Assembly (NCBI GenBank): GCA_910589635.1
Contig: CAJUTD010000006.1
Span: forward strand, 25,620 to 73,253
Length of the DNA stretch: 47,634 nucleotides
Reading direction: 5' to 3'
From: an uncultured Lachnospiraceae bacterium
GTDB taxonomy: Bacteria > Bacillota > Clostridia > Lachnospirales > Lachnospiraceae
This document shows positions 1-8,027 of this stretch, one piece after another. Position numbers and translations under genes: made by a program. Numbering within the stretch: position 1 is the first letter of the stretch; every line of letters starts with the position of its first letter. Below the pieces are notes generated by a model. It did not search any database. It had not been told where the DNA came from and was given only the letters and a program-made list of their open reading frames with translations.

Positions 1-101
1 CCATCTACAGAGTTGAACTCCACCATGGAAGCCTCACCCTCGTAGAAGATGCGGTCCGGCGTAATTATCTGCAACTGAAAATACTTGTTTTCCTCTGCCA
101 T
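1..101 (-). CDS. atpC: F1Fo ATP synthase epsilon subunit, 5' part only
   Basis: The first 33 codons of the epsilon subunit lie at the window edge; the rest is outside. The readable N-terminus (MAEENKYFQLQIITPDRIFY) has the usual start of the epsilon beta-sandwich, with the 'ITPDR.FYEG' pattern. Epsilon sits on the central stalk, helps couple gamma rotation to the c ring and can inhibit ATP hydrolysis. It is the last gene of the atp operon, 151 bases after atpD. A purine-rich ribosome site (AGGAAGGGAG) lies upstream of the ATG at 101. Partial, so nothing can be said about the C-terminal inhibitory helices. Confidence 0.93.
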   Translation of the reverse strand, partial: MAEENKYFQLQIITPDRIFYEGEASMVEFNSVD

Positions 102-252
102 GTGTCCACTCCCTTCCTCTTTAACTCGGAAAGCATTTTAGAAATGCTTCGCATTTGCTTTCCTCCTTTACAAGGTATCGGCACGCTCCGCACTGCGTCG
201 CCTGCCAGCTCGTCGGAAAGCATTTTAGAAATGCTTCGCATTTGCTTTCCTC
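102..252. repeat. atpD-atpC gap with a 42-bp direct repeat
   Basis: The same 42 bases occur at 126-167 and 213-254, perfectly identical by eye. Each copy contains a small hairpin (AAATGC-TTC-GCATTT), and on the minus strand each begins with AGGAGGAAAGC, a Shine-Dalgarno-like string. The second copy covers the last two bases of the atpD stop codon. Between the copies lies a stretch starting GGTATCGGCACGC (173-185), which recurs in the atpB-atpE gap at 5754. No coding potential is evident. Confidence 0.85.
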
Positions 253-1647
253 CTACTTCATGCGAGCGCGAACATCATCAATGGAACCTGCATTCAGGAA
301 ATGACCTTCGGGAACGTCATCATGCTTGCCCTCCAGAATTTCCTTGAATCCGCGAAGCGTCTCTGCAATCGGCACATATTTGCCGTCCATGCCGGTAAAC
401 TGTGTTGCCACAAAGAACGGCTGGGAAAGGAATCTCTGCACCTTCCTTGCACGGTTCACGACCAGTTTGTCATCCTCAGATAACTCGTCCATACCAAGAA
501 TTGCAATAATATCCTGTAACTCTTTGTATCTCTGTAAAATTTCCTGCACGCCGCGCGCTACCTCAAAGTGCTCCTGTCCTACGACACGCGGGTCAAGGAT
601 ACGGGAAGTAGAGTCCAATGGGTCTACCGCCGGGTAAATACCAAGTTCCGCGATAGAACGTGACAATGTAGTCGTTGCGTCCAGATGGGCAAATGTCGTT
701 GCCGGAGCCGGGTCTGTCAAGTCGTCCGCCGGCACGTATACAGCCTGCACGGAAGTAATGGAACCGCTCTTAGTGGATGTGATACGCTCCTGAAGCGCTC
801 CCATCTCTGTCTGTAAGGTAGGCTGGTAACCTACTGCGGACGGCATACGTCCGAGCAATGCAGACACCTCAGACCCCGCCTGCGTGAAACGGAAAATGTT
901 ATCAATGAACAACAGCACGTCTTTGCCGCCCTTGTCACGGAAATACTCTGCCATTGTAAGCCCTGTCAAACCTACACGCATACGCGCTCCAGGCGGCTCA
1001 TTCATCTGTCCAAACACCATACAGGTCTTGTCAATAACGCCGGATTCCTTCATTTCATAGTAAAGGTCATTTCCTTCACGCGTACGCTCGCCAACACCGG
1101 TAAATACGGAATAACCGGAATGCTCAGTCGCAATGTTATGAATAAGTTCCTGGATCAAAACGGTCTTACCAACACCAGCACCACCGAAAAGTCCAATTTT
1201 ACCACCCTTCTGATAGGGGCAGAGCAAGTCAACGACTTTGATACCTGTCTCCAACATCTCTGTGGAAGTTGCCTGCTCTTCAAATGTCGGGGCTTTCCTG
1301 TGGATTGGCATAAATTCTACATTTTTCGGCGGCTCTTTTTCATCAATCGGCTCGCCCAATACGTTAAACATGCGTCCCAATGTCTGCTCGCCAACCGGAA
1401 TACTGATAGAAGCCCCGGTTGCCTCTGCATCCATCCCCCGGACAAGACCGTCCGTAGGGCCCATGGCAATACATCTTACCGTATCATCACCCAGATGCTG
1501 GGAAACCTCTACCACCAGCTTCTTCCCACTCTCATTGAGCGGAATGTTGATGGCTTCGTTAATCTCCGGCAGGCTGCCCTCGGAAAACTTGATATCCAAA
1601 ACGGCGCCGATAATCTGAGTGATCTTACCTATATTCTTTTCTGCCAT
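253..1647 (-). CDS. atpD: F1Fo ATP synthase beta subunit
   Basis: This is the catalytic F1 subunit (464 residues), which makes ATP at the alpha/beta interface. The P-loop GGAGVGKT is at residues 155-162, followed by GERTREG near 190, the Walker B strand LLFIDNIFRF, and the DELSEDD lever motif near the C-terminus. All hallmark residues are intact and the length is normal. The ATG at 1647 is preceded by AAGGAG at good spacing; an in-frame ATG 13 codons upstream would add a non-homologous leader and is rejected. The gene is separated from atpG by an unusually long 269-base gap filled with hairpin repeats, and from atpC by 151 bases containing a direct repeat. Confidence 0.98.
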   Translation of the reverse strand: MAEKNIGKITQIIGAVLDIKFSEGSLPEINEAINIPLNESGKKLVVEVSQHLGDDTVRCIAMGPTDGLVRGMDAEATGASISIPVGEQTLGRMFNVLGEPIDEKEPPKNVEFMPIHRKAPTFEEQATSTEMLETGIKVVDLLCPYQKGGKIGLFGGAGVGKTVLIQELIHNIATEHSGYSVFTGVGERTREGNDLYYEMKESGVIDKTCMVFGQMNEPPGARMRVGLTGLTMAEYFRDKGGKDVLLFIDNIFRFTQAGSEVSALLGRMPSAVGYQPTLQTEMGALQERITSTKSGSITSVQAVYVPADDLTDPAPATTFAHLDATTTLSRSIAELGIYPAVDPLDSTSRILDPRVVGQEHFEVARGVQEILQRYKELQDIIAILGMDELSEDDKLVVNRARKVQRFLSQPFFVATQFTGMDGKYVPIAETLRGFKEILEGKHDDVPEGHFLNAGSIDDVRARMK

Positions 1648-1705
1648 AATTTCACTCCTTATAATTGTTATCTCAGGCTGCATCACTTCTCAGCCTGATT
1701 TAGAA

Positions 1706-1930
1706 TCAGAAAAACCCTATGGTTTTTCTGCGCGGCTGCCCCGCCGCATTCTGCGGCTGTTTCCACGGGGGCAGCCTGCGATATCCTAATCTCATCTCGT
1801 TTAGAAATACGAAGTATTTCTGAGATGGTTTCTGCGCGGCTGTCCCGCCGCATTCTGCGGCAATTTCCTTAGGGACAGCCTGCGATCTATAGGCAATATA
1901 CCTAAACGCATAGCGTTTAGGATATTGCCT
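1706..1930. repeat. Hairpin cassette between atpG and atpD with a duplicated structured element
   Basis: Two diverged copies of a roughly 60-base element lie at 1721-1782 and 1827-1886. Each has outer arms (GGCTGCCCC 1734-1742 with GGGGCAGCC 1768-1776; GGCTGTCCC 1838-1846 with GGGACAGCC 1872-1880) and an inner hairpin GCCGCA-TTC-TGCGGC. One base pair in the outer arm differs as C-G versus T-A, so both copies still pair fully. Around them are AAAACC-ctat-GGTTTT (1711), AGAAATAC-GAA-GTATTTCT (1803-1821) inside CATCTC/GAGATG arms, and a long hairpin at 1891-1930 that overlaps the end of atpG. Open frames here are products of the repeats and not likely genes. Confidence 0.85.
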
Positions 1931-2774
1931 CTGCGCCAGCAATAATCTCGGTAAGCTCCTGTGTGATGGAGCCCTGGCGCGCCCTGTTATATTTCAATGT
2001 CAAATCACTGATCATTTCATCTGCATTGCTTGTTGCGGAATCCATGGCCTGCATCCTGGCGCCATTTTCACTGGCTACCGCCTCAACCAACGCCCCGTAA
2101 AAGAGGCTGGTCAAGTACTTGGGAATAATCAAATCCAGCGCTTCTTCCTCGTTAGGCTCATAATTCATCAGCAGATTATTATCTGCCTCCTGCAAATCTG
2201 CTTCATCTAATTCCACCGGAAGCAATTTCATCAGCGTAGGCTCATGGCTCACCGTATTCTTAAAATGCGTGTATGCCAGATAGATTTCTCCAATTTCTCC
2301 CTTGCTGAATGCTTCTAAAACTTCCTTACAAATTGTAAGCGCATCCTCATAAGTAGGACCCTCTATCACATCGGAATAATCCGCCTTAATCTCATATCCT
2401 CTGCGCACCAACTGTTCCTTTGCCTTACGCCCAATCATATAAATCTGGGCATCCTCCACAGCGATCCCGCTGCTTGTGACAAGTTTCACAATATTGGAAT
2501 TATATCCGCCTGCAAGTCCGCGGTTTGAAGCAATCGTTATAATTGCCTTTTTGTTAGAATCCCCCGCTTTTAAATAAGGATGATTGAGGCTGCCGCTCCT
2601 TGCAAGCATGGAAGTCACGGTCTGATACATATGGTTGAAATATGGATTGGACTGCTCCGCACGATTTCTCGCTTTCTGCAATTTAACAGTAGAAACAAGC
2701 TTCATGGCTTTTGTGATTTGCTGCGTACTCTGTATGCTGCCTTTTCTTCTTTTAATGTCCCTCATGGACGCCAT
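1917..2774 (-). CDS. atpG: F1Fo ATP synthase gamma subunit
   Basis: Gamma is the central rotor shaft of F1. The 285-residue protein has the conserved N-terminal helix (RDIKRRKGSIQSTQQITKAMKLV) and the C-terminal helix ending in RQGSITQELTEIIAGAEAI, which together form the coiled coil inside the alpha3beta3 ring. The central Rossmann-like part includes the 'SNRGLAGGYNSNI' segment. The start at 2774 has AGGTGG about nine bases upstream; a second ATG three codons later is possible. It lies 33 bases after atpA. The last codons fall inside a long inverted repeat (1891-1930), so a hairpin will form right at the translation stop. Confidence 0.97.
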   Translation of the reverse strand: MASMRDIKRRKGSIQSTQQITKAMKLVSTVKLQKARNRAEQSNPYFNHMYQTVTSMLARSGSLNHPYLKAGDSNKKAIITIASNRGLAGGYNSNIVKLVTSSGIAVEDAQIYMIGRKAKEQLVRRGYEIKADYSDVIEGPTYEDALTICKEVLEAFSKGEIGEIYLAYTHFKNTVSHEPTLMKLLPVELDEADLQEADNNLLMNYEPNEEEALDLIIPKYLTSLFYGALVEAVASENGARMQAMDSATSNADEMISDLTLKYNRARQGSITQELTEIIAGAEAIS

Positions 2775-2807
2775 AATGATTCACCACCTAACTGATTACT
2801 ACTGTCT

Positions 2808-4313
2808 CTATTTAAACTGTGCCTTGCACTCCTCAATTGCCTTTACAAGCTTCTTCTCCGTCTCCTCTTTGATTTCCTTATCGGTACGGATAGCCTCTGG
2901 AATCTCAGGATACTTTGTATCTATAAAATCAAACATTTCTTCCTCAAAACGAAGGATGTCTGCAACCGGAATGTCCAAGAGATATTTCTTGGTCGCTGCA
3001 TAAATAATCATAACCTGATATTCTACAGCCATCGGCTTATACTGCGGTTGTTTTAACATCTCACGGATTCTCTCGCCTTGCGCTAACTTTTCTGTCGTGT
3101 CTGCATCCAGCTCAGAACCAAACTGAGCAAATGCTGCTAACTCGCGGAACTGTGCCAACTCCACACGGATAGGCGCTGCAATCTTCTTCATCGCTTTAAT
3201 CTGCGCGGCGCCGCCTACACGGGATACGGACAGACCAGCATTGATTGCCGGACGGAATCCTGAATTAAACATCTCTGTTTCCAGGTAAATCTGACCATCA
3301 GTAATAGAAATTACATTGGTGGGAATATATGCAGAAACGTCTCCTGCCTGCGTCTCAATGATAGGCAGAGCCGTCAAGGAACCGCCGCCTAATTTCTCGG
3401 ACAATCTCGCTGCACGCTCCAAAAGCCTGGAATGCAGATAGAATACGTCTCCGGGATATGCCTCACGTCCTGGCGGACGGCGAAGCAGCAGGGAAAGGGT
3501 ACGGTATGCGGTTGCATGCTTACTCAGGTCGTCATAAACCACGAGCACGTCCTCCCCATTTTCCATCCATTCTTCACCGATCGCACAACCTGCATACGGT
3601 GCGATATACTGTAACGGTGCAAGCTCGCTGGCAGTGGATGCCACAACCGTGGTGTAATCCATTGCACCAAACTCTTCAAATGTCTTTACAATCGTTGCAA
3701 CCGTAGAAGCTTTCTGTCCAATTGCAACGTAAATACATTTCACTCCTTGGCCCTTCTGATTGATAATCGTATCAACGGCAATCGCCGTCTTACCTGTCTG
3801 ACGGTCACCGATAATCAACTCACGCTGTCCCCTTCCAATTGGAATCATAGAGTCAATCGCCTTGATACCTGTCTGCAACGGCGTATCTACGGACTTTCTG
3901 GAGATAACACCGGATGCAACTCTCTCAATCTGCCTGAATTTGGTGGTCTCAATAGGACCTTTGCCGTCAATGGGCTGTCCCAGAGCATTCACCACTCGTC
4001 CGGTCATAGCATCGCCTACCGGAACCTCTACCACTCTTCCCGTCGTCTTAACGGTATCGCCTTCGTTGATATTCTTATGGTCTCCTAACAATACGGCACC
4101 AACATTATCTTCTTCCAGGTTCAACACCATTCCATAGACTTCGCCGGGAAACTCTAACAATTCGCCCTGCATGGCATTTTCCAGACCGTGAATACGTGCA
4201 ATGCCGTCTGCCACTTGGATAACCGTACCAACATCAGACACCTCAAGCTGTGCGGCATACCGTTTCACCTGTTCTTTAATGACGGAACTTATTTCCTCTG
4301 GTCTTAAATTCAT
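2808..4313 (-). CDS. atpA: F1Fo ATP synthase alpha subunit
   Basis: The non-catalytic F1 subunit (501 residues from the chosen start) binds nucleotide and forms the hexamer with beta. It has the alpha-type P-loop GDRQTGKT near residue 170, the 'YAAIGQK'-like segment (here YVAIGQKAST) and the conserved 'DDLSKHA.AYR' and 'RRPPGREAYPGD' stretches. The ATG at 4313 overlaps the atpH stop as ATGA. An ATG three codons earlier (4322) sits directly against AGGTGA with no spacing, whereas 4313 is about ten bases from it, so 4313 is preferred. The overlap implies translational coupling with atpH. Confidence 0.97.
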   Translation of the reverse strand: MNLRPEEISSVIKEQVKRYAAQLEVSDVGTVIQVADGIARIHGLENAMQGELLEFPGEVYGMVLNLEEDNVGAVLLGDHKNINEGDTVKTTGRVVEVPVGDAMTGRVVNALGQPIDGKGPIETTKFRQIERVASGVISRKSVDTPLQTGIKAIDSMIPIGRGQRELIIGDRQTGKTAIAVDTIINQKGQGVKCIYVAIGQKASTVATIVKTFEEFGAMDYTTVVASTASELAPLQYIAPYAGCAIGEEWMENGEDVLVVYDDLSKHATAYRTLSLLLRRPPGREAYPGDVFYLHSRLLERAARLSEKLGGGSLTALPIIETQAGDVSAYIPTNVISITDGQIYLETEMFNSGFRPAINAGLSVSRVGGAAQIKAMKKIAAPIRVELAQFRELAAFAQFGSELDADTTEKLAQGERIREMLKQPQYKPMAVEYQVMIIYAATKKYLLDIPVADILRFEEEMFDFIDTKYPEIPEAIRTDKEIKEETEKKLVKAIEECKAQFK

Positions 4314-4876
4314 GGAGCGCATTCACCTACTTTCAACTGTATTTTCGATAATTCCCGGGTCAAAGTCGTCAGCCTGCTCTTTACGCTGCTGTCGATAACT
4401 CTGTCGCCAATGCGAATTACCATGCCGCCGATTAAACTTTCATCCACATCATAGTGCATTTCAAATTCCACATATTTCGTGGTCTCTAACAATTTCTCCT
4501 TCACCTGCTCCTTCTGACTGTCCGAAAGCGGCATAGGCGCAGTCACATAAGCGGTGCCGATGTTTTTATATTCTTTTACCTGGTCAATGAAATATGCAAA
4601 CACAGATTCCATTTCACCGTAATGGTCCTTGGAAATAAGCATACGCATGATTCCTGTGATCTCATCACGAACCCTGCCTTTAAACACTTGTTCCAGAACT
4701 CCTATTTTTTCTTCTTTTACGATTTTTGGGTGATTCATCAGTTTGGAAAGCTCGCTGTCTTCATGAAGTATCTGCTTAATCAGCCTTGCTTCTTCCAACA
4801 TCTCATCCATCTGACCAGATTCCACAGCAAGCTCAAACAGTGCATCCCCATATGTCTTGGATACTAGCTTTGCCAT
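4310..4876 (-). CDS. atpH: F1Fo ATP synthase delta subunit
   Basis: Delta (188 residues) joins the top of F1 to the peripheral b stalk. The N-terminal helical domain starts AKLVSKTYGDALFELA, the usual 'YA.AL' region, and the C-terminal half has the typical 'DESLIGGMVIRIGDRVIDSSVKSRL' signature found in delta subunits. Length is normal. It overlaps atpF by 13 bases upstream and atpA by 4 bases downstream, so three genes are translationally coupled. AGGTGAG lies just before the ATG. Confidence 0.96.
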   Translation of the reverse strand: MAKLVSKTYGDALFELAVESGQMDEMLEEARLIKQILHEDSELSKLMNHPKIVKEEKIGVLEQVFKGRVRDEITGIMRMLISKDHYGEMESVFAYFIDQVKEYKNIGTAYVTAPMPLSDSQKEQVKEKLLETTKYVEFEMHYDVDESLIGGMVIRIGDRVIDSSVKSRLTTLTRELSKIQLKVGECAP

Positions 4877-5379
4877 GTACTCTCACCTATTTCCTTTAAT
4901 GTCTCATCCACCAGCGTATTCTGGATAGATGTATCTATAGAGGCTGTGACAACTTTTCCTGCCATCATGGAGGCAATCGCAATCATCTCCTGTTTTGCCT
5001 CGTCCATCACGCGTTTCTTCTCCAACAGAGCTTCCTCGTTGGCACGCTTGATAATCCTTGCAGCCTCTTCCTTTGCCTCATCCACAATCTTTGTTTGATT
5101 TTTTAAAGCTTTCTGGCGGGCCTCACTTAATATTTCCTCCGCTTCTTTCTCAATACCCTTGAGCTTCTGGTCATATTCCGCTTTGACAGCAGCAGCCTCC
5201 TCTTTATCCCTGCGCGCCGTATCAATATCATTCTTAATACGTTCCTGCCTGTCCTTGAGCATCTTCTTTGCTGGGTTAAACAGCAGATAAGACATCAGCG
5301 TGAACAGGAACAGGATAGCAAGCAGGGAAAGCAGGGTATCATGCAATAGCTGGGGGTTTAAGCCAAATAATTGTTCCAA
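4864..5379 (-). CDS. atpF: F1Fo ATP synthase b subunit, TTG start
   Basis: The b subunit (171 residues) forms the peripheral stalk. One N-terminal membrane helix (LLSLLAILFLFTLMSYLLF) is followed by 'NPAKKMLKDRQERIKNDID' and a long charged coiled coil (residues about 45-150), the normal architecture. The start codon is TTG at 5379, with AAGGAGG eight bases upstream; there is no better ATG in frame. The gap to atpE contains a 19-base near-identical repeat (5393-5411 and 5445-5463) that ends close to this ribosome site. Confidence 0.95.
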   Translation of the reverse strand: MEQLFGLNPQLLHDTLLSLLAILFLFTLMSYLLFNPAKKMLKDRQERIKNDIDTARRDKEEAAAVKAEYDQKLKGIEKEAEEILSEARQKALKNQTKIVDEAKEEAARIIKRANEEALLEKKRVMDEAKQEMIAIASMMAGKVVTASIDTSIQNTLVDETLKEIGESTWQS

Positions 5380-5473
5380 GGCCGGGCCTCCTTTCCTTGT
5401 TGTTGTGCTGCTCTTTGCACATTAAGGTATGCCTGATTTGGGCGTTCCTTATTGTTGTGCTGCATTTCGCTCC
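5380..5473. repeat. atpE-atpF gap with a 19-bp local duplication
   Basis: TTCCTTRTTGTTGTGCTGC occurs at 5393-5411 and 5445-5463 with one mismatch. On the transcribed strand the motif is GCAGCACAACAA followed by AAGGAA, and the copy nearer atpF merges into the AAGGAGG ribosome site. It looks like a recent local duplication of the atpF leader. Confidence 0.7.
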
Positions 5474-5731
5474 TTATTTCAACGGCTGTACGAACAGTAA
5501 CAGGATTGCTACCAGCAAACCATACAGACCTGTGGTCTCTGCTACCGCCTGGCCCAAAAGCATGGTAGAGGTGATGTCAGATTTAGCGCCCGGGTTCCTA
5601 CCTACTGCTGCGGCGGCGTGACCTGCTGCGATACCCTGTCCAATACCAGGTCCGATACCTGCGATGACCGCAAGACCTGCACCGATTGCTGAACAAGCTC
5701 TGATTAATTCTGCTCCTGTAATGTTATCCAT
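5474..5731 (-). CDS. atpE: F1Fo ATP synthase c subunit (Na+-type signature)
   Basis: The 85-residue proteolipid has two membrane helices joined by the loop GRNPGAKSD. The ion carboxylate is E65 in the second helix (AVAETTGLY). Q32 in the first helix (PGIGQG) together with V63, E65, T66 and T67 matches, in the same numbering, the Na+ ligands known from the Ilyobacter tartaricus c ring (Q32, V63, E65, S66, T67). Na+ coupling is therefore likely, although some rings with this set can carry protons. The ATG at 5731 has AAGGAGG at good spacing. A longer in-frame leader (to 5824) does not resemble a c subunit and is excluded. Confidence 0.97.
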   Translation of the reverse strand: MDNITGAELIRACSAIGAGLAVIAGIGPGIGQGIAAGHAAAAVGRNPGAKSDITSTMLLGQAVAETTGLYGLLVAILLLFVQPLK

Positions 5732-5888
5732 AGATAATTCCTCCTTAATTATATGGTATCGGCACGCGACGCCTAACGTCACCTGCCATACGTTTGAATG
5801 ATTCCGGAATCCTGTCCGGTGCACATTCCCCCGATTTTATCCTGGCCGGGAAATCTGCCAGTACTATCAGGCAATGCCTGAGAAAACC
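5732..5888. repeat. atpB-atpE gap with a recurring GGTATCGGCACGC element and a hairpin
   Basis: The 157-base gap starts with the atpE ribosome site. GGTATCGGCACGC at 5754-5766 is followed by a GACG-cctaa-CGTC hairpin and CCTGCC, the same plan as at 173-210 in the atpD-atpC gap. A perfect hairpin TCAGGC-AAT-GCCTGA lies at 5867-5881 just after atpB. No gene is evident. Confidence 0.7.
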
Positions 5889-6623
5889 CTATTCTTCCTC
5901 GCCAATCGCGTTGCTGATATAGGTCATAGTCAGCATACAGAACACATAGGTCTGGATGCAGCCGGAAAAAATGTCAAAATATGCATGTAATGCCCCCGGC
6001 CAGAAGTATGCGATCTTGGACAGCAGCGCATAAATCAGCGCCATAATGATTGTCCCTGACAAAATATTTGCGAAAAGACGCAATGACAGGGAAACCGGCA
6101 CCGCAAGCTCGCTGATTACGTTAATGGGGAACCAGATGGGCAGCCATGGCGGCAATGGTGAACACATGTCAACCCAAATCTCTTTGGGCTTCTGGTATTT
6201 AAACTGATTGAAATGAATCAGAATAAAACTCAGCAATGCTAATGGAAATGTCACACCGTAATCCGCCGTCGGCGGACGCAGGCCAAACAGCCCGGAAATA
6301 TTGGAAATCAGAATAAAAATAAATATGGTTCCAATATAATTAACAAACTTGTCTCCGCTCTTACCCATAACGCCGTGAACCATCTTGTCAAGCATTTCTA
6401 CAATCAGCTCCACCACATTTTGAAAACCGCCCGGAACTTCCGAGGCATGTTTCATCGCCCGGTTTGCCGCAATGGAAAACACAATTAGTACCAGCATGAC
6501 AATCAACAGGCACACATGGGTTGTCGTAATCCAAAAGGTCTGTCCGAACAGCTCATAGGAAAAGAGGCCTTTTACCATAATGTCTATATCCGGACCGGAA
6601 GACAATAAAATCGCATCCTGCAC
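5889..6623 (-). CDS. atpB: F1Fo ATP synthase a subunit, GTG start
   Basis: Subunit a (244 residues) provides the two half channels next to the c ring. It is strongly hydrophobic, with the essential arginine in the 'PVSLSLRLFANILSG' helix and the C-terminal helix 'FDIFSGCIQTYVFCMLTMTYI' typical of the family. The start is GTG at 6623, seven bases after GGAGG within a near-perfect AAGGAGGTGA ribosome site; the next ATG, at codon 16, lacks a comparable site. It follows atpI by 37 bases. Confidence 0.96.
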   Translation of the reverse strand: MQDAILLSSGPDIDIMVKGLFSYELFGQTFWITTTHVCLLIVMLVLIVFSIAANRAMKHASEVPGGFQNVVELIVEMLDKMVHGVMGKSGDKFVNYIGTIFIFILISNISGLFGLRPPTADYGVTFPLALLSFILIHFNQFKYQKPKEIWVDMCSPLPPWLPIWFPINVISELAVPVSLSLRLFANILSGTIIMALIYALLSKIAYFWPGALHAYFDIFSGCIQTYVFCMLTMTYISNAIGEEE

Positions 6624-6660
6624 TCTCTCACCTCCTTACCGTAAATTTTATTTATATTCA

Positions 6661-7104
6661 TCAATCTGAATTTACAGATGATTTATCAGGACCAACGGAC
6701 GGCTCACCGCCCTCATTTCCCCTGTGCGAAATGATTTTACTGAATATGGGCTGTAGATAGGCCGATACCTTCAAGCCCATTAAACCCAAAAACATGATAA
6801 GCGGATTTGCCAGCTCAAAATACCAGGCTGCCACAAAAACGCCAACAACTACCACATAACGCAGCACCGACCAAAAACCTGTGCGTACCGTTCTTCCTGT
6901 GGTTGCCATTCCGTCCACAGCATCTAAAATAACAATCGCCATATTGATTGCCATACCAATGGCTAGGGCAACACCTATCCATAGCCCCAGTGTGTACGCC
7001 TGCTTATCTTTTACAAACCACATGCCGGTAAGCTGTATCACAATCCCATAAAACAGTATTCCAACAATCAACTGTGGAAGCGCCGGGTTAATCCTTTTGA
7101 GCAT
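6661..7104 (-). CDS. atpI: ATP synthase subunit I
   Basis: This is a small four-helix membrane protein (147 residues) of the AtpI family. In other bacteria AtpI helps assemble the c ring and may affect Mg2+ or Na+ supply. It starts MLKRINPALPQLIVGILF and ends in a charged cytoplasmic tail. The start at 7104 is nine bases from GGGAG; an ATG two codons earlier is only three bases away and less likely. It overlaps the end of atpZ by 17 bases. Sequence conservation in this family is low, so the name rests on position, length and helix pattern. Confidence 0.8.
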   Translation of the reverse strand: MLKRINPALPQLIVGILFYGIVIQLTGMWFVKDKQAYTLGLWIGVALAIGMAINMAIVILDAVDGMATTGRTVRTGFWSVLRYVVVVGVFVAAWYFELANPLIMFLGLMGLKVSAYLQPIFSKIISHRGNEGGEPSVGPDKSSVNSD

Positions 7105-7414
7105 AATCATTATCTCCCTTCTTATGCCCCGCAGAAACTGCTGATGATGTTTCCTCATGAACAGGCTGCACTCTGCGCGTACCTTTGCCTCTTGATGGGC
7201 TCTCCTTGGAATAAATTTTCTGTGCCATGATAAATACGTTGCGGAATCCCGCAAGCGCGCCGACCACAAACAGCGGTACTACAATCCATTCCACAGAAAA
7301 CTTTTTACCGATAAAAACACCGGCGATTGTGCATAAAAAAATAGGCACCAACATGTTAATACCAAACTGCGTAATCAAAGTCAGTGAACGGTATACGCTT
7401 TTGTCATATTTCAC
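7088..7414 (-). CDS. atpZ: AtpZ/AtpI-type small membrane protein, GTG start
   Basis: A 108-residue protein with two membrane helices (residues about 12-35 and 40-63) and a hydrophilic tail matches the AtpZ family, which is usually first in Firmicute atp operons. AtpZ, with AtpI, has been linked to Mg2+/Ca2+ transport and assembly. The likely start is GTG at 7414, eight bases after GGGAGG; a GTG three codons earlier overlaps the ribosome site itself. A strong promoter lies 60-90 bases upstream, making this the first gene of the atp transcript. Confidence 0.8.
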   Translation of the reverse strand: MKYDKSVYRSLTLITQFGINMLVPIFLCTIAGVFIGKKFSVEWIVVPLFVVGALAGFRNVFIMAQKIYSKESPSRGKGTRRVQPVHEETSSAVSAGHKKGDNDYAQKD

Positions 7415-7477
7415 ATGAGGCACCTCCCTATTTATGGTTTACTAACAAAATAGCTAATTTTACCCGCTATAAAGAAT

Positions 7478-7506
7478 ATTATATCTATTTTTTCCACAAA
7501 TGTCCA
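7478..7506 (-). promoter_or_regulatory. Promoter of the atp operon
   Basis: On the minus strand TGGACA (7501-7506), 17 bases, then TATAAT (7478-7483). This is close to the sigma-A consensus and is placed about 57 bases before the atpZ start, with AT-rich DNA around it. Confidence 0.8.
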
Positions 7507-7531
7507 TTCTTTACAGAAATATTTTGCACAA

Positions 7532-8017
7532 TTATAATACTATCTTCACTTCCCTGTCTGTATGAGTATATTGATAGTAGCGCACACCCGCCGCATCCAT
7601 CATCCGCTTAGATGCAATGACTGACGGGGTATCCTTATATTTATCGCTGTCATAGATCACGGTCTTGATGCCCGCCTGAATGATTGCCTTAGCGCATTCA
7701 TTGCAGGGAAACAGCGAAACATAGAGTTTGGCTCCTTCCAGGCTGCCGCCGCGATAATTTAAAATAGCGTTCAACTCGCTGTGGGTCGTATAAAGGTATT
7801 TGTTATCCAGAGCTTCCCCCTCACGCTTCCAGGGAAATTCATCATCTGAACAGCCTTGCGGAAATCCATTGTAACCCATAGACAAAATCTTGTTATCCTC
7901 ACTTACGATGCAAGCCCCTACCTGTGTGCTCGGGTCTTTGGAACGCATTGCTGACAGCATTGCCACTCCCATAAAATATTCATCCCATGTAATGTAATCC
8001 TGCCTCTTTTGGCTCAT
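7532..8017 (-). CDS. comEB: dCMP deaminase family protein (ComEB)
   Basis: This zinc enzyme converts dCMP to dUMP for dTTP synthesis. The 161-residue protein carries the deaminase signature: the HSE motif within 'THSELNAILN' (zinc His and catalytic Glu) and PCNEC (two zinc cysteines). The N-terminus 'WDEYFMGVAMLSAMRSKDPSTQVGA' is typical of dCMP deaminases. The ATG at 8017 has AAGGAG at good spacing. It starts 10 bases after upp, so the two pyrimidine genes are likely cotranscribed. comEB is the competence-operon name for this family; a competence role is not implied. Confidence 0.93.
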   Translation of the reverse strand: MSQKRQDYITWDEYFMGVAMLSAMRSKDPSTQVGACIVSEDNKILSMGYNGFPQGCSDDEFPWKREGEALDNKYLYTTHSELNAILNYRGGSLEGAKLYVSLFPCNECAKAIIQAGIKTVIYDSDKYKDTPSVIASKRMMDAAGVRYYQYTHTDREVKIVL

Positions 8018-8027
8018 CTTCTTCTCC

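Noticed and set aside
126..254. Two 42-bp repeats with a spacer, CRISPR-like
   Set aside because: Only two copies, inside an operon gap, with no cas genes; better read as a local duplication.
1706..1942. 78-codon open frame on the minus strand
   Set aside because: It is created by the duplicated hairpin element and overlaps atpG; no ribosome site and odd composition.
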